Positions 9,749 through 19,689 of a stretch of 64,000 nt of DNA are shown piece after piece. Each line of letters begins with the position of its first letter. The stretch's first letter is position 1. Under the pieces are notes generated by a model. That model was not told where the DNA came from, searched no databases, and was given only the letters and a program-made list of their open reading frames with translations. Where the stretch lies: positions 1-64,000 of the forward strand of contig NZ_UPSE01000306.1 of NCBI RefSeq assembly GCF_900573885.1. Direction: 5' to 3'. This DNA is from Pseudomonas viridiflava (lineage in GTDB: Bacteria; Pseudomonadota; Gammaproteobacteria; Pseudomonadales; Pseudomonadaceae). The position numbers and the translations under genes are program-made.

Positions 9749-10834
9749 GTGTTGGCCTATTGCGCGCTTTACCTTGGAGTTGTAGTCAGCTTGGTCGGCC
9801 TGGGTATTGCCATGCCCTGGTTGGCCGCTGCCGGGCTGGCCGTCACCGCCTTGGCAGGCGTATTCGTAAGGCCGGGCAAGGCGCCTGTGGCCGAAGCGGT
9901 TTACGTCGAACAAACCCCCGTCACGCTGGACAACCAACCCCTGCTCACCGCGCTGTTGCCGACCTGGAACGACAACCTCGGCCAGGTTCGCCAGCTACTC
10001 GGCAGCAACGTCAGTGCCCTGTTCGACCGCTTCGCCAGTCTGGTCGACCGCCTGCAACAAACCCTCAACCGTTCGGAAAGCGTGCTCGGCAACAACGGCA
10101 TCGGCGACAGCCTGCGCACCGCCAACGCGCGGCTCGACGAAGTGACCAGCGCCTTCCACGCCGCCAGCGATAACCGCAAACAACTGCTCGCCACCGTGGG
10201 CCACCTGAACAGTTACGCCAGCGAATTGCAGAGCATGTCCAAGCACGTGCAAGACATCGCCAGCCAGACCAACCTGCTCGCCCTTAATGCCGCCATCGAA
10301 GCCGCCCGTGCCGGTGAGTACGGCCGTGGCTTCTCGGTGGTGGCCGATGAGGTGCGCAAGCTTTCCAGCCTGTCGGCCGAAACCGGCCAGCGCATGGTGG
10401 AAAAGGTTGGCGAGATCAACAAAGCGATTCAGTCCACGGTTGGCGCGGCCGATCAGCTGTCGGCCAGCGAAGAGAGCAACCTGCGTTACCTCGATCAAGT
10501 GGCCGGCGAAATCATGCAAGGCCTGTCGAGCAACCTTGAGGAGCTGACGCAAAGCTCCCTGCAGCTGCAACAGGACACCCGCGTCACCCAGGGCGACATT
10601 CAGGAAATTGTCGTCAGCCTGCAGTTCCAGGACCGCTCCGACCAGATGCTCGACCACCTGCAAAGTGACATGCAGCGCCTGCAAAGCGCCCTTCAGAGCC
10701 AGGACCCGATCATCAGCGACCCGCAGCGCTGGCTCAAAGAACTGCGCAGCCAGTTCACCACCGACGAAGAGCGCGGCGGCCGCCGTGCTGCCGGCGCCCG
10801 CCAGGCCGCACAAGACGACATCACCTTTTTCTAA
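9749..10834 (+). CDS. Methyl-accepting chemotaxis protein with membrane hairpin, no periplasmic domain
   Basis: Chemoreceptor-type signalling protein. Residues about 1-45 form two membrane segments with almost no loop, followed by a cytoplasmic coiled coil with the MCP hairpin tip core ([20 protein letters not shown], then [15 protein letters not shown]). There is no periplasmic sensor or clear HAMP domain, so it would sense internally or in the membrane. An ATG exists at 9701, but the GTG at 9749 is preceded by GGGAA and corresponds exactly to the GTG of the paralogue at 17957, so I prefer it; the start is uncertain. It opens the che cluster. Confidence 0.85.
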   Translation: MLAYCALYLGVVVSLVGLGIAMPWLAAAGLAVTALAGVFVRPGKAPVAEAVYVEQTPVTLDNQPLLTALLPTWNDNLGQVRQLLGSNVSALFDRFASLVDRLQQTLNRSESVLGNNGIGDSLRTANARLDEVTSAFHAASDNRKQLLATVGHLNSYASELQSMSKHVQDIASQTNLLALNAAIEAARAGEYGRGFSVVADEVRKLSSLSAETGQRMVEKVGEINKAIQSTVGAADQLSASEESNLRYLDQVAGEIMQGLSSNLEELTQSSLQLQQDTRVTQGDIQEIVVSLQFQDRSDQMLDHLQSDMQRLQSALQSQDPIISDPQRWLKELRSQFTTDEERGGRRAAGARQAAQDDITFF

Positions 10835-10866
10835 CGCTATTACCTGCCCTGACGGAGCCCTGCCCC

Positions 10867-11232
10867 ATGGCCAAAACCATTCTTATCGTTGACGACTCGT
10901 CGTCCATGCGCCAACTGGTGAAGATGACCCTCACCGGCGCCGGCCACCAAGTAATCGAGGCCGTGGACGGTCGCGACGCGCTGGCCAAACTGACCGGCCA
11001 GAAGGTCAATCTGATCATCAGCGACGTCAACATGCCCAACCTCGACGGCATTGGCCTGGTGAAAGCGCTGAAGGCGCGCCCGGAATACAAATTCACCCCC
11101 ATCGTCATGCTCACCACCGAAAGCGAGCAGAGCAAAAAGGCCGAAGGCCAGGCCGCTGGTGCGCGCGCCTGGATCGTCAAACCGTTCCAGCCGGCGCAGC
11201 TGTTGTCTGCCGTCGACAAGCTGGCCAGCTGA
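10867..11232 (+). CDS. cheY: CheY-like single-domain response regulator
   Basis: A 121-residue receiver domain with no output domain. Phospho-acceptor Asp53 (ISDVNMPNLDG), acidic pair DD at 9-10, Thr in MLTTES and the Lys in IVKPFQ are all present. As the immediate neighbour of the MCP and cheA it is the likely diffusible output or phosphate sink of this chemosensory pathway. The next gene, a STAS protein, starts one base after its stop. Confidence 0.93.
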   Translation: MAKTILIVDDSSSMRQLVKMTLTGAGHQVIEAVDGRDALAKLTGQKVNLIISDVNMPNLDGIGLVKALKARPEYKFTPIVMLTTESEQSKKAEGQAAGARAWIVKPFQPAQLLSAVDKLAS

Positions 11233-11233
11233 G

Positions 11234-11548
11234 ATGTTTCAGCTCACCCACCCTACTCCCGGCCAACTGGCCATGGCCGGCAGCCTGACCATTTATGAAG
11301 TCAGCCAGGCCCACAGCGAGCTGGCGGCCGTGCTCGGCAGTGACGCCCACGTAGCCGCCTGGCGCCTGGATTTAAGCGCAGTGGAAGAGTTCGACACCGC
11401 CGGCGTGCAGTTGCTGCTGGCGTTGCACAAGTCGTTGCTGCACCTGGGCATCGTGCTGGAAACCTGCAACCCGGCCGCCGCCGTAAGCGAGCTGCTGGAG
11501 TTATTGCGTCTTAACCATTTGCTGCCGTTGCCGGCAGCCCAGGCCTGA
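11234..11548 (+). CDS. STAS-domain protein of the chemosensory cluster
   Basis: A 104-residue protein resembling anti-sigma-factor antagonists (SpoIIAA/STAS fold). The phosphorylation loop reads EEFDTAGVQLLLALH, with Thr where SpoIIAA has the phosphorylated Ser of the D-S-x-G motif. It begins one base after the cheY stop and ends ten bases before cheA, so it is almost certainly co-expressed. STAS proteins beside CheY/CheA may act as adaptors or alternative phospho-targets; the role here is inferred from context only. The frame opens earlier, inside cheY, but ATG 11234 is the start that fits. Confidence 0.82.
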   Translation: MFQLTHPTPGQLAMAGSLTIYEVSQAHSELAAVLGSDAHVAAWRLDLSAVEEFDTAGVQLLLALHKSLLHLGIVLETCNPAAAVSELLELLRLNHLLPLPAAQA

Positions 11549-11558
11549 GGGCCACCCC

Positions 11559-13754
11559 ATGCTGAACGGCGAACAGTGGACGCAACTGCTGCTGGGCTTT
11601 ATCGAAGAAGCGAGCGAGCTGACCAAGCAGGCCGAGGAATACCTGCTGCAACTGGACCAGTCGCCCACTGACGAAGAGGCGCTGAGCGGCCTGTTCCGCG
11701 CCATGCACACCATCAAGGGCTCGGCGGGCCTGTTCTCGTTGACGCCGCTGGTGAGCTTTACCCACCACCTGGAAAACCTGCTGATGGCCGTGCGCGACGG
11801 CGCCGGCACGTTGAGCCCTGCGCTGATTTCCGTGTTGCTGCGCTGCCTGGATGAAATCGCCTCGATGGTCGCCTTGATCGACGCGCAAACCGGCGAACTG
11901 CCGGTGGACGAAGAGCATCAGGCGCAACTGCTGGCCACCCTGGCTGAACACGCTCAGGCCGTGCCAGGCGCGATGCCGGTGGCCGCTGCGCAGCCGGTTG
12001 AGAGCGTGGCGCCGGCCGTGGTGTCGCTGGGCAAATCCGGCGCCTGGCATATTTCCCTGCGCTTTCATGCCGACCTGTTGCGTAACGGTTTCGACCCCGC
12101 TTCTTTCGTCCGTTACCTGGCACGCCTGGGCGATATCACGCACCTGGCGTTGATCGACGACACCCTGCCGGCGCTGGCCGACCTCGATGCAGAAAGCTGC
12201 TACCTGGGCCTGGAAATCGATCTGGAAAGCGCGGCCAGCAAAACCGAAATCGAGGAAGTGTTCGAGTTCATCCGCGACTTCTGCACCCTGCACATTCTGC
12301 CGCCCGACAGCGCGCTGGATGACTACCTCAAGCTGATTCAGCAACTGCCGGAAAGCGATGCGCGCATTGGCCAGATTCTGGTCACCGCCGGCCTGCTCAC
12401 CGAAAACGAACTGCAAACCAGCCTGCAGCTGCAGGCCAGTGCCACCGATGAAAAACCCGCCCTTGGCGAAGTACTGGTGAGCCAGGGCATGGTCGCGCCG
12501 AAAGCAGTAGACGCGGCGCTGGCCAAGCAAAAGGCCTCCCGCGATAAACGCGTCAACGACAGCCCGATCCGCGTGGCCGCGCACAAACTCGACGAACTTA
12601 TCAACCTGGTTGGCGAGCTGGTTATCAGCGCGGCCGGCGCGCAGTTGCATGCCCAGAAACATGGCAATGCGCTGTGCATCGAGAGCGCGCAAACGGTGAA
12701 TCAGCACGTCGAGCAGATCCGCGAAGTGGCGCTGAAAATGCGCATGATCGAAATCGGCGACACCTTCAACCGCTTCCACCGCGTGGTGCGCGACGTCAGC
12801 CAGCAGCTGGGTAAAGACATTCGCCTGGACATTCGCGGCGCCGACACCGAGCTGGATAAATCGGTGATCGACCAACTGGCCGATCCCCTCACCCACCTGG
12901 TGCGCAACGCCATCGACCACGGCATCGAAAACGCCGAACAACGCGCGGCTGCAGGCAAGCCGGTGCAAGGTTTGCTGCGCCTGAATGCCTACCACGAGTC
13001 GGGCATGATCGTGATTGAGGTCAGCGACGACGGGCACGGCCTGAACACCGCGCGCATTCGTGAGAAAGCTATCGCCCGCGGGTTGATCGATGCCCAGGCC
13101 AACCTCTCCGAGCACGATATTCAACGGCTGATTTTCGCCGCCGGTTTTTCCACTGCCGATGCGGTGTCCGACCTCTCCGGCCGTGGCGTTGGCATGGACG
13201 TGGTGCGCAGCGCCATCGATGCCCTGCGCGGCAGCATCGACATCGATTCGGTGCTCGGCCAAGGCACCACCTTTCGCATTCGCCTGCCGCTGACGCTGGC
13301 AATCATCGATGGTTTCCTGGTCAGCCTCGGCGACGAGCATCTGGTGGTGCCGCTGGATCTGGTGACCGAGTGCATCGAGCTGGATGCCAGCCAACTGGCG
13401 CGCTGCACCTATGGCTACATCGAACTGCGCGGCAAACCGCTGCCGTGCATCGACCTGGCCGCGCATTTTGGCTTGCCCGCCAGCCACACCAGCCGCCGCA
13501 ATATTGTGGTGGTCAACTTCGGCCGCCAGCAGGCCGGGCTGATCGTCGACCACCTGCACGGCGAGCTGCAAACCGTTATCAAACCGCTGGGCCTGCTGTT
13601 TCAGCACCTGCAAGGCATCAGCGGCTCCACCATTCTCGGCTCCGGGCAGATCGCCCTGATCCTGGATATCGCCAGTCTGTTCAACACCCTGCAACACAGC
13701 GTCGAGGCCGACTCGCGCGCTAACCAACCGCGACCGGACCTCACCGGCTCCTAG
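11559..13754 (+). CDS. cheA: Chemotaxis histidine kinase CheA with embedded MshEN/GspE-N-like motif pair
   Basis: A 731-residue sensor kinase. Domains: Hpt at about 1-110 with phospho-His50 ([10 protein letters not shown]); a region at 155-260 starting WHISLRF; two 24-residue MshEN-like motifs at 269-292 and 301-324 (pattern R-x-G-x2-L-x3-G-[LM]-x5-L-x6-Q, Arg replaced by Ala in the second); dimerisation; HATPase with [23 protein letters not shown] and GQGTTF; C-terminal CheW-like domain. No CheY-binding P2 domain is evident. It lies between the STAS gene and an MCP. The motif pair suggests a possible c-di-GMP or protein-docking input. Confidence 0.93.
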   Translation: MLNGEQWTQLLLGFIEEASELTKQAEEYLLQLDQSPTDEEALSGLFRAMHTIKGSAGLFSLTPLVSFTHHLENLLMAVRDGAGTLSPALISVLLRCLDEIASMVALIDAQTGELPVDEEHQAQLLATLAEHAQAVPGAMPVAAAQPVESVAPAVVSLGKSGAWHISLRFHADLLRNGFDPASFVRYLARLGDITHLALIDDTLPALADLDAESCYLGLEIDLESAASKTEIEEVFEFIRDFCTLHILPPDSALDDYLKLIQQLPESDARIGQILVTAGLLTENELQTSLQLQASATDEKPALGEVLVSQGMVAPKAVDAALAKQKASRDKRVNDSPIRVAAHKLDELINLVGELVISAAGAQLHAQKHGNALCIESAQTVNQHVEQIREVALKMRMIEIGDTFNRFHRVVRDVSQQLGKDIRLDIRGADTELDKSVIDQLADPLTHLVRNAIDHGIENAEQRAAAGKPVQGLLRLNAYHESGMIVIEVSDDGHGLNTARIREKAIARGLIDAQANLSEHDIQRLIFAAGFSTADAVSDLSGRGVGMDVVRSAIDALRGSIDIDSVLGQGTTFRIRLPLTLAIIDGFLVSLGDEHLVVPLDLVTECIELDASQLARCTYGYIELRGKPLPCIDLAAHFGLPASHTSRRNIVVVNFGRQQAGLIVDHLHGELQTVIKPLGLLFQHLQGISGSTILGSGQIALILDIASLFNTLQHSVEADSRANQPRPDLTGS

Positions 13755-13764
13755 GAGACCTCTC

Positions 13765-15411
13765 ATGCACGCTATCCGTAACTTGAAGATCGGCATTCGG
13801 CTGATCGCCGGCTTCACCCTGGTGGTGATTCTCACCGCTGTGGTGGGCGCCCTTGGCATTGTCAATCTGGGCAAGGTCAACGAACTGTCAGACCAGATGT
13901 ACGAGCGCGAAATGAAAGCGCTGGCGGCCATGCAAACCGCCAACCTGCACCTGGCCTACGCCGGGCGTCACCTGCGCAGCAGCCTGCTGGCGACCACGCC
14001 GGAGGAACGCGAAAGAACCACGCTGCAGGTTCGTGAAGCCTTGAAAACCATGCACGAGCAACTGGAGCTGGCACGCCCGAGCTTCAGCCGGCCCGAATCG
14101 CTGGCCGAACTGCAAGCGCTGACCAAAGAGCTCGATAACTACGAAAAAACCGCGCTGAACATTCTCGACGTGCAAAAGGCCAGCGGCCGTTTTGCCGACG
14201 CCAATGAGATCACCGCCTTGCTTCCGCAACTTCGTGCCCAGAGCAACGAGGCGGACGAAAGCATTGCCATGCTGGTCGATCAGAAGAAAGCCCGCGCCCA
14301 GGAAGCCAACGACACCATCACCGGCATTTACGAAGACTCCCGTACGCAGATGATCGTGTTAGTGCTGATCGCCGCCGGCCTCGGTTTTGCCATTGGCATT
14401 CTGGTTACCCGCAGCATTACCCGGCCACTGAACCGTGCGGTGGATGTCGCCAACAGCCTCGCCGAGGGCGACCTGAGCGTGAGCATCACCTCGGACAGCA
14501 AAGACGAAACCGGCAAGTTGCTGGCCTCCATGCAGCACATGACCGAACGCCTGCGCACCGTGATGGGCGATGTGCGCAGCGCCGCCGATTCGTTGTCGTC
14601 GGCATCGGAAGAAGTCAGCGCCACCTCCATGTCATTGAGCCAGGCCGCTACTGAACAAGCTGCCAGCGTGGAAGAAACCACCGCGTCGGTTGAGCAGATG
14701 TCGGCCTCGATTGCGCAGAACACCGAAAGCGCACAAATCACCGACGGCATTGCCGGCAAGGCGGCGAACGACGCCGTACAAGGTGGTCAGGCTGTGCGCG
14801 AGATGGTGCAGGCGATGAAACAGATTGCCGCGAAAATCGGCATCATCGATGACATCGCCTACCAGACCAACCTGCTGGCGCTGAACGCTGCCATCGAGGC
14901 CGCCCGTGCCGGCGACCACGGCAAAGGCTTCGCCGTCGTGGCTGCCGAAGTGCGCAAGCTGGCCGAGCGCAGCCAGGTGGCGGCGCAGGAAATCGGCGGC
15001 GTGGCGAGCAACAGCGTCAGCCTCGCCGAACAGGCCGGCAGACTGCTCGACGAAATTGTGCCCAACATCCAGAAAACCTCGGATCTGGTGCAGGAAATCA
15101 CCGCTGCTTCGCAGGAGCAATCCAGCGGCGCCGGGCAGATCAATATCGCCATGGGCCAGATGAACCAGATCACCCAGCAGAACGCCTCGGCCTCGGAAGA
15201 GCTGGCCGCCACCGCTGAAGAAATGAACGCCCAGGCCAGCCAGCTGCAAGAACTGATCGGCTACTTCCGCCTCGACAACTACACCGCCGCTGCCAGCCAG
15301 AAAGCGGCCCAGCCACGCGGACCGAGCAACGTGCGCGAGCTGCGTCGTCAGGAGCCCCGCAAGCCCGGCCAGGGCCTGGTGGATGAAGGCCAGTTCGTGA
15401 ACTTCAACTAA
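13765..15411 (+). CDS. Methyl-accepting chemotaxis protein, 4-helix-bundle sensor type
   Basis: Transmembrane chemoreceptor of 548 residues. TM1 spans about 11-33, a helical periplasmic sensor of about 150 residues follows (four-helix-bundle type), and TM2 lies near 195-216, then HAMP ([20 protein letters not shown]) and the methyl-accepting domain with the tip [20 protein letters not shown] and [18 protein letters not shown]. The ligand cannot be told from sequence. It starts ten bases after cheA and precedes cheW, the usual arrangement for a dedicated receptor of its own array. Confidence 0.93.
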   Translation: MHAIRNLKIGIRLIAGFTLVVILTAVVGALGIVNLGKVNELSDQMYEREMKALAAMQTANLHLAYAGRHLRSSLLATTPEERERTTLQVREALKTMHEQLELARPSFSRPESLAELQALTKELDNYEKTALNILDVQKASGRFADANEITALLPQLRAQSNEADESIAMLVDQKKARAQEANDTITGIYEDSRTQMIVLVLIAAGLGFAIGILVTRSITRPLNRAVDVANSLAEGDLSVSITSDSKDETGKLLASMQHMTERLRTVMGDVRSAADSLSSASEEVSATSMSLSQAATEQAASVEETTASVEQMSASIAQNTESAQITDGIAGKAANDAVQGGQAVREMVQAMKQIAAKIGIIDDIAYQTNLLALNAAIEAARAGDHGKGFAVVAAEVRKLAERSQVAAQEIGGVASNSVSLAEQAGRLLDEIVPNIQKTSDLVQEITAASQEQSSGAGQINIAMGQMNQITQQNASASEELAATAEEMNAQASQLQELIGYFRLDNYTAAASQKAAQPRGPSNVRELRRQEPRKPGQGLVDEGQFVNFN

Positions 15412-15426
15412 GCCGGGACGCCGATC

Positions 15427-15933
15427 ATGCCTCACCTTCAAGCCAGTGCTGCCGCGACGCCCGAGAGCGTGCAGCACCTGTCGTTCCGGGTTCGTGACGC
15501 GCGCTACGCGCTGCCGATTGAACTGGTGCGCGAAATTATCGAATACGGGCAGATCACCACGGTGCCGATGATGCCAAGCTTTATTCATGGTGTGATCAAC
15601 CTGCGCGGCAACGTGGTGCCGGTACTCGATCTGGCGGCCCGCTTCGGCATGCCGCTGAGCGTGGCCAACAAGCGCACCTGCATCGTTATCATCGAGCTGT
15701 TTCTGGATGACCAGGAGCAGCGCATTGGCCTGGTTGTGGATGCCGTGGACGCGGTGCTGGACATCGACGGCACCACCGTCGAGCCGCCACCGCCATTTGG
15801 CGCGGGCATCAACACCGACTTCATTGCCGGCATGGCCCGCGACGAGCGCGGCTTCACCATCGTGCTGGACGTACGGCGGGTGTTGTCGCTAGACGATATC
15901 CGTCAGTTGAGCCTCGCCCGCCAGGCCAGTTGA
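15427..15933 (+). CDS. cheW: Chemotaxis coupling protein CheW
   Basis: Couples receptors to CheA. The 168-residue protein has the CheW fold pattern: FRVRDARYALPIELVREIIE, MPSFIHGVINLRGNVVPV and GLVVDAVDAVL. The last base of its TGA is the A of the cheR ATG (TGATG), implying translational coupling with cheR. Confidence 0.93.
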   Translation: MPHLQASAAATPESVQHLSFRVRDARYALPIELVREIIEYGQITTVPMMPSFIHGVINLRGNVVPVLDLAARFGMPLSVANKRTCIVIIELFLDDQEQRIGLVVDAVDAVLDIDGTTVEPPPPFGAGINTDFIAGMARDERGFTIVLDVRRVLSLDDIRQLSLARQAS

Positions 15934-16742
15934 TGCCCACCTCCAACCTGCCGAAACTCAGTGACAGCGACTTCCGCAGCCTGCAGCAGATGATGCTGCA
16001 GGCTTCCGGCATTCGTATGGCCGAACAGAAGCGCACGCTGATGGCAGGCCGTCTGATGAGCCGGCTGCGCGAACGCGGGGTGCCCAATTACGGCGCCTAT
16101 ATGCAGCTGATCAACGACCCGAACGAACAGGAAGAACGGCGTCTGGTGATCGACCTGTTGACCACCAACGAAACCTACTTTTTCCGCGAACCCCAGCACT
16201 TCGACGCACTGGGCGAGTGGCTGGGCCGGCAGCGCAAGCCGGTGCATATGTGGAGTGCGGCCAGCTCGTCCGGGCAGGAAGCCTTCACCATGGCCATGGT
16301 CGCCGCCGAGCACTCGCGCAGCCGCGACTGGTCGATTTTCGCCAGCGACCTCAGCCGCCGCGTTCTGGAAACCGCACGCCGCGGCACCTACCCGCTCGAC
16401 CAGGCCGACAACTTTCCCGCAGGCTGGCTGAAACGCCACTGTTTGCGCGGCGTGGAAGACAGCGAAGGCCTGTTTCGCATGAACCAGGAACTGCGCCACC
16501 GGGTGAACTTCGCCGAGGTCAACCTGATGCGCCCGATTCCCGCTGGCGTTGGCCCGTTCGACGTGATTTTCCTGCGCAACGTGCTGATTTACTTCGCTCA
16601 GGAAGAAAAACGCGCCATCACCAAGCGTCTCGTCGAGCGCCTGAACCCGGGCGGCCTGTTTTTTATCGGCCACGCCGAGAGCCTGCACGGCTTCGACCTG
16701 CCCCTGCGCAACCTGCGCCCTTCGGTGTTTGAACGCCTTTAA
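15933..16742 (+). CDS. cheR: Chemoreceptor glutamate methyltransferase CheR
   Basis: S-adenosylmethionine-dependent methylation of receptor glutamates for adaptation. The 269-residue protein has the small helical N-domain ([20 protein letters not shown]) and the SAM-binding region including [43 protein letters not shown] and [13 protein letters not shown] start three bases earlier is possible, but the ATG at 15933 overlapping the cheW TGA is the natural one. No CheW-interacting TPR tail is present. Confidence 0.94.
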   Translation: MPTSNLPKLSDSDFRSLQQMMLQASGIRMAEQKRTLMAGRLMSRLRERGVPNYGAYMQLINDPNEQEERRLVIDLLTTNETYFFREPQHFDALGEWLGRQRKPVHMWSAASSSGQEAFTMAMVAAEHSRSRDWSIFASDLSRRVLETARRGTYPLDQADNFPAGWLKRHCLRGVEDSEGLFRMNQELRHRVNFAEVNLMRPIPAGVGPFDVIFLRNVLIYFAQEEKRAITKRLVERLNPGGLFFIGHAESLHGFDLPLRNLRPSVFERL

Positions 16743-16759
16743 GAACCTGGAACCAGCCG

Positions 16760-17845
16760 ATGCCTCATAACGCGCGGATCAAAGTATTTATCGTCGATGA
16801 CTCGGCGCTGGTGCGTCAGGTGCTCACCGCCTGCTTGCACAGTCACCCCACCATCGACGTGATCGGCCAGGCCGCCGACCCGCTGTTTGCGCTGGAAAAA
16901 ATGCAAAAACAGTGGCCCGACGTTCTGGTGCTGGACGTGGAAATGCCGCGCATGGACGGCATCACGTTCTTGCGCAAAATCATGGCCGAGCGGCCGACGC
17001 CATCAATTATCTGCTCGACACTCACCGAAGCCGGCGCCGCCATCACCCTGGACGCCCTGGCGGCAGGCGCCGTGGGCGTGTTCACCAAAGCCAGGCTCGG
17101 GCTTAAAGACAGCTTGCAGCAGATATCGGGTGATCTGATCCGTCAGATTGAAATGGCCGCCCGCAGCAGTCCACGCGCCATGCCAAAGGCAACGCCCGCG
17201 GCGCCTGCCGCAAAAACGCCAAGCGCGGGTGCCCAGCCGGAGCCGCACGCAGAGAAGCCGTCGCTGACCACCACCGATCGCGTGGTAGCACTTGGCACCT
17301 CCACAGGCGGCACCCAGGCCCTGGAAGTGGTGTTGCGACAATTGCCGGCCGGCTGCCCTGGCATCGTTATCGTTCAGCACATGCCGGAAAAATTCACCGC
17401 CGCCTTTGCCCAGCGCCTCGACAGCATCTGCGCCATCGACGTGCGCGAAGCCAAACACATGGACCGCGTGCGCCCCGGCCTGGCCCTCGTGGCGCCGGGT
17501 GGCAAACACATGCAGCTCAAACGCAGCGGCGCGCAGTACTTTGTGGAAGTGATCGACGGCCCGCCGGTTAATCGCCATAAGCCGTCGGTGGACGTGTTGT
17601 TTCGCTCGGTCGCCAAGCATGCAGGCCACAATGCACTGGGCATCATCATGACCGGCATGGGCGACGACGGCGCCCGTGGCCTGCTGACCATGCGCGAAGC
17701 CGGCGCGCGCACCGTGGCGCAGGACGAAGCCAGTTGCGTGGTATTCGGCATGCCCAAGGAAGCCCTGCGCATGGACGCTGCCCAAAGCACCGAATCGTTG
17801 GGTAATTTGCCCAAGGTGATCATCCAGTACGCACGCACCCACTAG
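16760..17845 (+). CDS. cheB: Protein-glutamate methylesterase CheB
   Basis: Receptor demethylase/deamidase controlled by its receiver domain. Receiver domain at 1-125 with phospho-Asp59 ([12 protein letters not shown]). A linker rich in Ala and Pro (about 135-170) precedes the esterase domain with catalytic Ser in [10 protein letters not shown], His in [10 protein letters not shown] and Asp in MTGMGDDGA. It ends the chemosensory cluster; no cheD was found nearby. Confidence 0.95.
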   Translation: MPHNARIKVFIVDDSALVRQVLTACLHSHPTIDVIGQAADPLFALEKMQKQWPDVLVLDVEMPRMDGITFLRKIMAERPTPSIICSTLTEAGAAITLDALAAGAVGVFTKARLGLKDSLQQISGDLIRQIEMAARSSPRAMPKATPAAPAAKTPSAGAQPEPHAEKPSLTTTDRVVALGTSTGGTQALEVVLRQLPAGCPGIVIVQHMPEKFTAAFAQRLDSICAIDVREAKHMDRVRPGLALVAPGGKHMQLKRSGAQYFVEVIDGPPVNRHKPSVDVLFRSVAKHAGHNALGIIMTGMGDDGARGLLTMREAGARTVAQDEASCVVFGMPKEALRMDAAQSTESLGNLPKVIIQYARTH

Positions 17846-17956
17846 GGGCCTGCTCTTGCAGTAAATCCCTACACAACTGAAGGAAGTCGCCTTACTCCTA
17901 CAGGGAACAGGCCTACTTAGAATTTCCCCACCTTGAACGTTGGTGGAGACATTCCC

Positions 17957-18358
17957 GTGCTGGCTTATTACGCGCTTTACCTTGGACTCATCATCAGCTG
18001 CACCGGGTTGGTCGGGTCTCAGCCCTGGCTCATTGCGGCCGGTATGCTGATTAACTTGATCGGCGCCTGGTTTTGCCGCCCTCGGTCAAACAGTCAGCCG
18101 CTGCTGAACGCCCGCGCCAGCCCATTGCCGGGCCGGGCGTCAAGCTCAATGCAACGTGAAGATCGCCCGGAAGAGATGATCGATTACTTGCAACTCGATA
18201 TGCAGCGTATGCAGGACGCCGTAAACAGCCAGGAGCCCGCCATGGGGCCCGTGCTGACTCGGTATCACCACGTCGTGCCCATCGTCATGCGCTCCACCGA
18301 TAGCGGTAGAGCACCGAATCGCTGGGCAAATGTGTCCTCGGCCCGCACGGCGCCATAA
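17957..18358 (+). CDS. Mini-MCP: internally deleted paralogue of the first receptor
   Basis: A 133-residue product whose start (PVLAYYALYLGLIISCTGLV) mirrors the membrane hairpin of the MCP at 9749. Residues around 68-94 (DRPEEMIDYLQLDMQRMQDA) mirror that MCP's C-terminal part ([20 protein letters not shown]). The whole methyl-accepting coiled coil between them is missing. A GTG at 17957 follows GGTGGAGA at proper spacing and matches the GTG proposed for the full receptor. The last 35 or so residues have no counterpart and may be out-of-frame tail. It could be a decayed duplicate or a short regulatory membrane protein. Confidence 0.6.
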   Translation: MLAYYALYLGLIISCTGLVGSQPWLIAAGMLINLIGAWFCRPRSNSQPLLNARASPLPGRASSSMQREDRPEEMIDYLQLDMQRMQDAVNSQEPAMGPVLTRYHHVVPIVMRSTDSGRAPNRWANVSSARTAP

Positions 18359-18547
18359 CAAACCAGCCGACGAACGCTTCAGCGCCCATCCTAGAGGGCC
18401 TGCAGGCACATTGCCGTGCACAATGATGGCCACTTGCCCACAAATTCTGCCGAACCTTCGCTACACTCCTTACTCATTGCTAATAAGCGCGGCCGTGTCG
18501 AGCCTCGCCGTGTGCCTTCGGGCGCAGTTGAGACAGGAGTCCAGGCA

Positions 18548-18628
18548 ATGCGTAATCGTCGTTTGTGTTCCCCCTTCCTCTGGCACCGCTGCTGCCAACA
18601 ATGCCACCGCTGTCGTGTGCCGCAATGA
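18548..18628 (+). CDS. 26-residue Cys-rich leader ORF coupled to the response regulator
   Basis: Reading frame MRNRRLCSPFLWHRCCQQCH... of 26 codons with five Cys and many Arg/His residues. AGGAG precedes its ATG at a suitable distance, and its TGA overlaps the ATG of the LuxR-type regulator (ATGA at 18625-18628). No other good Shine-Dalgarno serves the regulator, so the short ORF probably controls its translation by coupling. The Cys/His content might allow metal or redox sensing, which is speculation. Confidence 0.55.
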   Translation: MRNRRLCSPFLWHRCCQQCHRCRVPQ

Positions 18629-19275
18629 CGTGTCGATTGCTGCTTGCCGATGATCACGCGCTAATCCGCGTCGGCGTGAGGGCCATGATCGACACACTGC
18701 CCGGCTACGAAGTGGTCGGCGAAGCCGTAGACGGCCGCCAAACCGTCGACATGGCCCGCGAGCTGCACCCCGACATCATTCTGCTCGACGTCTCCATGCA
18801 TGGCGTCAGCGGCCTTGAGGCGCTTAAAGAACTGGCTACTGCGGCGCCCGGATCACGGGTGCTGATGTTGTCGATGCATGCCGACGCCGAGGTCGTGGTC
18901 TCGGCCTTGGAAAAAGGCGCTCGCGGCTATTTGCTCAAAGACGCCGCTATCGATGAACTGCACCAGGCGCTGAACGCAGTAGGTCGTGGCCAGCGTTACC
19001 TGAGTTCATCCATCGCCGAGCCGGTGCTGGAACGCGCGCTGGCGCGCTCGCAACGTCTGCTTCCCGTGGCGCAGAGTCTGACGGAGCGGCAGATCGAGAT
19101 TCTGCGTCTTATCAGCCGTGGCGTGAGCACGCGGTTGATTGCCCAGGGGTTGGGGTTGAGCGTGAAGACCGTGGAGGCACACCGGGCGCAGATCATGAAG
19201 CGGCTGCATATTCATGATGTGGCGGGGTTGGTGTTGTATGCCGTGCGGGAGGGGATTGTTGATCCGGATGATTGA
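18625..19275 (+). CDS. LuxR/NarL-family response regulator
   Basis: A 216-residue two-component regulator. Receiver domain with acidic pair at 9-10, phospho-Asp55 (IILLDVSMHG), Ser in MLSMHA and Lys in YLLKDA; C-terminal HTH of LuxR type with LTERQIEILRLISRGVSTR and LSVKTVEAHRAQIMKRLHIH. No partner kinase is adjacent. The ATG at 18625 is chosen because the receiver begins directly after it and because it overlaps the leader ORF. It resembles regulators of the ErdR/ErbR group of alcohol-oxidation regulators in Pseudomonas, but that assignment is only tentative. Confidence 0.88.
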   Translation: MTCRLLLADDHALIRVGVRAMIDTLPGYEVVGEAVDGRQTVDMARELHPDIILLDVSMHGVSGLEALKELATAAPGSRVLMLSMHADAEVVVSALEKGARGYLLKDAAIDELHQALNAVGRGQRYLSSSIAEPVLERALARSQRLLPVAQSLTERQIEILRLISRGVSTRLIAQGLGLSVKTVEAHRAQIMKRLHIHDVAGLVLYAVREGIVDPDD

Positions 19276-19689
19276 AGGAGTGTTCCCATTGTGGGAGCGG
19301 CTTTAGCCGCGAGATTTTTAAGCGCTTGCGACGAAACAAAGACGTTCAGTACGTGCGGTCATGAATGAAGACTCAAAACCGAGCCAGACGTGAAACTCTG
19401 GATCCCGAGTCGTCGGACCGCCGCCTGCGCGGGGATGACGGTGGTGTATGAATAATCCTCCGTCATCCTCGCGCAGGCGGGGATCCAGAATTTCGAGGCG
19501 GGCGCTTGAGTTGGTCTCTCATATTCATTAAGGCGTGCGCTGAACCTTTTGATTCGCGCCTACCCGCGCGCGCCCCTGCGCGACGACTCCACTCGGCCTG
19601 CGAACAATGGGGCAGGTAGATCAGAGCGGCCGATCCACAGCAGATCAAAACATCGCGGCAAGCCGCTCCTACAAACTGCGCCTTCCGGC
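19276..19689. repeat. Repeat-filled spacer (REP and TGGAT-type repeats)
   Basis: No gene is supported in these 414 bases. A REP copy (GTGGGAGCGGCTTTAGCCGCGA) lies near 19291-19312. A head-to-head pair of the dispersed TGGATCC-type repeat lies at about 19390-19495: one long copy with the CGTCGGACCGCCG insert, one short inverted copy. A second REP-like copy in opposite orientation is near 19651-19676 (CGCGGCAAGCCGCTCCTAC). Confidence 0.75.

Noticed and set aside
11511..13943. Open frame of 810 codons on the minus strand across cheA
   Set aside because: It is the antisense shadow of cheA in high-GC DNA. Its translation is rich in Gln, His, Ala and Arg without family features, while the plus strand has all CheA motifs.
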